A DNA stretch of 36,722 nucleotides from Acidobacteriota bacterium (lineage in GTDB: Bacteria; Acidobacteriota; Terriglobia; Bryobacterales; Bryobacteraceae). Under the pieces are notes generated by a model. The model did not search any database and was not told the origin of the DNA. It worked only from the letters and a program-made list of their open reading frames with translations. Made by a program: the position numbers and the translations under genes. The stretch spans positions 1-36,722 of the forward strand of contig JAFDVZ010000017.1 of NCBI GenBank assembly GCA_018268715.1, read 5' to 3'. Positions 33,557 to 36,722 of the stretch are shown here, one piece after another (position 1 is the first letter of the stretch; each line of letters begins with the position of its first letter).

Positions 33557-34945
33557 ATGGGTAAGGAGTCATCGAGACCGAAGTCGCCGAAGAAACGCTC
33601 TTCGCTCGGCTCCGGGGTGGCGATCCTGGCGGTGATGCTCGGGGTTCCGCTGGTGGTGCTGTTCTTCCAGGCGAATCGCTCCGGCCTGTCGTTGGGGCAG
33701 ATGTTCGAGCACATTTTCAAGGGCGCTCGAAAGGCCGACAGCGAGGACGCGCCGTCCAGGGCCGCCACGGGGGCGAAGATCGACTTTCTGACGCCCATTC
33801 CAATTGGATTCCCTTCCACCGAGCCGCCGCGGATCGGCAGCCTCCAGATCGTCGACCTCGACAAAGACGGCCTGCCGGACATCCTGGTGGCCGACATGTT
33901 GGCCAACCGGGTGGGCTGGATTCGCCAGTATCCAGCAGGCGTATACACCGAGAAATGGATCAGTCCGCCGCTTCCCGCGCCGGCCCATGTGAGCGCCGTG
34001 GACATCGACAAGGACGGAGACCTGGACATCCTGGTGGCCTGCATGGGCCAACTGTTCCCGAAGAACGACAAGATCGGGTCGGTGGTGATCCTCGAAAACG
34101 ACGGCAAGCAGAACTTCACGCCGCATGTCATTATCGACCGCGTCGCGCGCGTCACCGACGTCCGCGCCGCCGACTTCAACGGGGATGGCAAGCTGGACCT
34201 GGCTGTCGGTCAGTTCGGCTACGACGACGGCGAGACGCGCTGGATGGAGAACCTGGGCGGATGGCAATTCAAGTCGCACATCCTGCAGAGCCTCTCCGGA
34301 GTTATCCACGCCATTCCAGTCGACATTGACGGCGACGGCGATATGGACTTTGTCAGCCTGGTCAGCCAGGAATGGGAGGAGTTATACGTCTTTGAAAACG
34401 ACGGCCACGGCAACTTCAAATCCCACCTGGTCTGGGGCAGCACCAACGAAGACTACGGCAGCAGCGGCATCCGCCTGGTGGATCTGAACAAAGACGGCCG
34501 GGTGGACATCCTGCTGACCAACGGCGATGCTTTCGATTACCTGCCGCCTCGCCCACGGCCCTGGCACAGCGTCCAGTGGCTGGAGAACAAGGGCGGGTAT
34601 AAGTTCGAGCACCACGCCATCGCGCGGTTTCCCGGCGCAAGCGCCGCGGTGGCGGCCGACCTGGACGGTGACGGCGATTTGGACATCGCCGCGGTGAGTT
34701 GTTATAACTTCTGGGAAAATGCCGACTCACAAAGCCTTGTATGGTTTGAAAACGATGGAAAGATGAACTTCACCGAGCATGAGATCAGCCATTTGCCGAC
34801 TCATCTCGTCAGCCTGGAGCCCGCCGATATGGACGGCGACGGCAAGCCCGATCTGGTGACCGTACGCATGAACGTGTATCAGCCATTTACTAACGACGGC
34901 CGCGTGGTTCTGTGGCTGAATCACTGGGGGCGGAATGCGCGATAA
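33557..34945 (+). CDS. Membrane-anchored FG-GAP/VCBS repeat protein, seven repeats
   Basis: This 462-residue protein has a basic N-terminus, one membrane anchor (about 18-37) and a large extracytoplasmic region. Seven calcium-type D-x-[DN]-x-D-G loops begin at Asp100, Asp149, Asp206, Asp256, Asp309, Asp368 and Asp424, spaced about 50-58 residues apart, which fits a closed seven-bladed propeller of the FG-GAP/VCBS kind. AGGAG, overlapping the stop codon of the polyferredoxin gene, lies nine bases before the ATG. The product should face the periplasm, where it could bind the polyferredoxin or a substrate. Such propellers usually mediate binding; no catalytic motif is seen. Confidence 0.85.
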   Translation: MGKESSRPKSPKKRSSLGSGVAILAVMLGVPLVVLFFQANRSGLSLGQMFEHIFKGARKADSEDAPSRAATGAKIDFLTPIPIGFPSTEPPRIGSLQIVDLDKDGLPDILVADMLANRVGWIRQYPAGVYTEKWISPPLPAPAHVSAVDIDKDGDLDILVACMGQLFPKNDKIGSVVILENDGKQNFTPHVIIDRVARVTDVRAADFNGDGKLDLAVGQFGYDDGETRWMENLGGWQFKSHILQSLSGVIHAIPVDIDGDGDMDFVSLVSQEWEELYVFENDGHGNFKSHLVWGSTNEDYGSSGIRLVDLNKDGRVDILLTNGDAFDYLPPRPRPWHSVQWLENKGGYKFEHHAIARFPGASAAVAADLDGDGDLDIAAVSCYNFWENADSQSLVWFENDGKMNFTEHEISHLPTHLVSLEPADMDGDGKPDLVTVRMNVYQPFTNDGRVVLWLNHWGRNAR

Positions 34946-36647
34946 GCCGAGGAAGGCCAGGGTGCGCCCCGAGTCGCCGGTGGCCGACTCCACTTCCGCA
35001 GAGCGCCAGGCCGGACAGAAACGCTTTCTGCTGCTGGGCGGGCTCGCCGTTCTGTTGGGCGGACTCACCTGGGTGCTGGCGCCGCTGCTTCTGCCGGTGA
35101 AACTGCCCGACGATTTCCCGAAACCGCCCGATTTGAAGTCCGCGAGCGCCGGTCTGCGCGGCCTGCTTCAGGATGCGGACAAGGAGGCGCGGCGGCGCCC
35201 GGGATCGGCCGAGGCGGTGGGCAAACTCGGCGTCGCCTATCACGCGAACCAGTTTCCGGAGCAGGCGGCCGCCGCCTATCGGATCGCCGCCCGACTGGCG
35301 AGCAACGACTATCAATGGACCTACGCGCAGGCCTATCTCGCGGAAGAGAACGGCGATTCGAGCAATCAGGTCCGGCTGCTGCAGCGGACTTTGAAGCTGA
35401 AGCCGGATTATGCTCCAGCGCTGCTTAAGTTAGCCGACTCCTACTTCAAGCTGGACCAACTGGACCAGGCGGCGCACTATTACGAGCAAGCCTCCAGGCT
35501 GACGGACGCGGGCGCCTCGCTGCCCGCCGTCTTCGGGTTGGGCCGGACCGCCGCGCGCCGCCAGGAGTGGAGCAAGGTGGTCGAGATCGCCGCTCCGTTG
35601 TCCCGTTCCTATCCTTATCTGCTGCCTCCTTATGAGTTACTGGAGGAGGCCTATGGGAAGCTGGGCCAGAAAGACAAGGCGCTGGAGGCGAAGCAAGCCG
35701 GCGCCATGACCAAGTGGAAGGTGGTTCCGCCTCCGACCGATCCGTTCGACGATCAACTGACGGCCGCGTCCTTCTCTTCCACGCGATTGCTAAAGCAGGC
35801 CGGCGTACTGAGCCGGTTGGCCCATCCGGACCGGGCCGTGGACGTGGCCCGCCGCGCGGCGCAGGCGGATCCGACCGATCCGGCCATACCGAACTTTCTG
35901 GGCCACACGCTGCTGACGTTCTTCGGCGATCAACCGGCGGCTGTCGACGAGGCGATGAAGCAGTTATCCGCGTGCCTGCGGCTGAGACCCGACGATCTGG
36001 CGCCGCTGTGGAGTTTCGCCGACGACTTCTTCAAGTCGCCGAAGCCTCGGCCCGCGGTGGAGCGGATGCGCGCGTTCCTTCAGCCGTATGGGGAACGCCC
36101 GGAGGCGCAATTCTATCTCGCACAGGCGGCCGATGAGTTGGGTCAATCGGCGGAGGCCGTCGCGCAGTACCGGGCGGCGTTGAAGAGAACGCCGACTGAT
36201 TCGGCGATCCATAACAAGTTGGCGCAGGTGCTGCTGAAGACCGGCAAGACGGATGAGGGCGTCGCTGAGTTTCAGCGAGCGATCCAACTGAACCCGATGA
36301 ACATGGGGGCTCGGCTGAACCTGGGCGTTGCGCTGATGCAGGGCGGCCGTTATGACAGGGCCATCCAGGAACTCGGGGAACTGTTGCGCGTGAGTCCACT
36401 GGACGCCGAGGCGCAGTTCTGCATGGGGTACGCCTATATGTATTCAAAACGCGTGGACGAGGCGATCGGGCGGTTTCGCGAAGGCCTGCGGCTGAAGCCC
36501 GATGACGCCGAGGCGCACTACGGGTTAGGCTCGGCGTACCTCATGCAGCACAAGCGCGGCGAGGCGCTGGCCGAGGCGCGCGAGGCGCTGCGGTTGCGGG
36601 CCGATTTTCCGGCCGCGCGCGAGTTGGCTGAGCAGGCCGCGCGCTGA
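34935..36647 (+). CDS. Membrane-anchored tetratricopeptide repeat protein
   Basis: This 570-residue protein has a charged N-terminus, one membrane helix (about 29-53) and then TPR units over most of its length. The clearest are at the C-terminus: PTDSAIHNKLAQVLLKTG, PMNMGARLNLGVALMQGG, PLDAEAQFCMGYAYMYSK and PDDAEAHYGLGSAYLMQ. Others occur around residues 90-240. The repeats should lie in the periplasm and act as a scaffold for a protein complex. It overlaps the propeller gene by 11 bases and is the last gene of the operon, followed at once by a hairpin terminator. A direct contact with the propeller or polyferredoxin is inferred from gene order only. Confidence 0.87.
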   Translation: MRDKPRKARVRPESPVADSTSAERQAGQKRFLLLGGLAVLLGGLTWVLAPLLLPVKLPDDFPKPPDLKSASAGLRGLLQDADKEARRRPGSAEAVGKLGVAYHANQFPEQAAAAYRIAARLASNDYQWTYAQAYLAEENGDSSNQVRLLQRTLKLKPDYAPALLKLADSYFKLDQLDQAAHYYEQASRLTDAGASLPAVFGLGRTAARRQEWSKVVEIAAPLSRSYPYLLPPYELLEEAYGKLGQKDKALEAKQAGAMTKWKVVPPPTDPFDDQLTAASFSSTRLLKQAGVLSRLAHPDRAVDVARRAAQADPTDPAIPNFLGHTLLTFFGDQPAAVDEAMKQLSACLRLRPDDLAPLWSFADDFFKSPKPRPAVERMRAFLQPYGERPEAQFYLAQAADELGQSAEAVAQYRAALKRTPTDSAIHNKLAQVLLKTGKTDEGVAEFQRAIQLNPMNMGARLNLGVALMQGGRYDRAIQELGELLRVSPLDAEAQFCMGYAYMYSKRVDEAIGRFREGLRLKPDDAEAHYGLGSAYLMQHKRGEALAEAREALRLRADFPAARELAEQAAR

Positions 36648-36676
36648 GCGCGCGGTGCGGACACACGCCGCGCGTT
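36647..36676 (+). terminator. Terminator-like hairpin at the end of the seven-gene operon
   Basis: Starting at the last base of the TPR stop codon, CGCGCGGTG (36649-36657) pairs with CGCCGCGCG (36666-36674) around an 8-base loop; flanking A-T and G-T pairs extend the stem to 11. The bases after it (TTCGTT) are only partly T-rich. The final 46 bases of the window show no further feature. Confidence 0.5.
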
Positions 36677-36722
36677 CGTTGCCAGGATTGTGTATTCAAT
36701 GCATGGCCGGGGGCCACCCACG

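Noticed and set aside
31562-34945. Calling the polyferredoxin and propeller a split nitrous oxide reductase
   Set aside because: The CuA ligands are mostly lost, no CuZ-type histidine set is seen in the propeller, and the propeller has FG-GAP calcium loops not found in NosZ. Only a Nos-like layout is claimed.

Overview
The window is GC-rich bacterial DNA that most resembles Acidobacteriota of the Solibacter/Bryobacter type. The main pointers are a secreted protein ending in a TIGR03437-type C-terminal domain, a DUF1800-DUF1501 pair, a TIGR03067 protein, and many oxidoreductases, isomerases and hydrolases with twin-arginine (Tat)-like N-termini. I place it from protein family content only. It encodes 30 protein genes and one tRNA-Asp(GTC). 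I see no insertion sequence, prophage, rRNA or CRISPR array.

Left part (1-8.6 kb): a TIGR03067 protein, then a sugar-acid module. It holds two Tat-type galactonate-dehydratase-like enolase-superfamily enzymes (861-2096 and 6273-7574), a third enolase-superfamily protein with a ruined active site (7564-8583), a double-domain alpha/beta hydrolase, a hexuronate-type MFS transporter, and a TIM-barrel isomerase. A plausible reading is ester-linked sugar or sugar-acid release, uptake and dehydration. 8.6-13.5 kb is housekeeping: dedA-family, ppiD-like chaperone, galT, yraN and a methyltransferase. 13.8-15.6 kb is the TIGR03437 secreted protein, ending at a strong two-way hairpin terminator.

Middle (15.6-26.2 kb): a leftward operon galU - unknown protein - Tat sugar isomerase - SDR dehydrogenase - TlpA-like thioredoxin. 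Next come DUF1800-DUF1501, a Tat GH5 glycosidase, an AAA+ ATPase with a winged-helix N-terminus, and tRNA-Asp.

Right part (26.6-36.7 kb): a DUF302 gene is divergent from a tight seven-gene operon: otsB (trehalose-phosphatase), DUF389 membrane protein, ABC ATPase, ABC-2 permease with an extra helix and a periplasmic tail, a membrane polyferredoxin, a membrane-anchored seven-repeat FG-GAP propeller, and a membrane-anchored TPR protein. The polyferredoxin resembles the C-terminal half of NosR, but its periplasmic domain is a cytochrome-oxidase-subunit-II (CuA) cupredoxin fold that has lost most copper ligands. The combination of NosF/NosY-like ABC genes, a NosR-like electron carrier and a degenerate CuA domain without nosZ in view is the best candidate here for an undescribed system. 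Its function is inferred, not shown.
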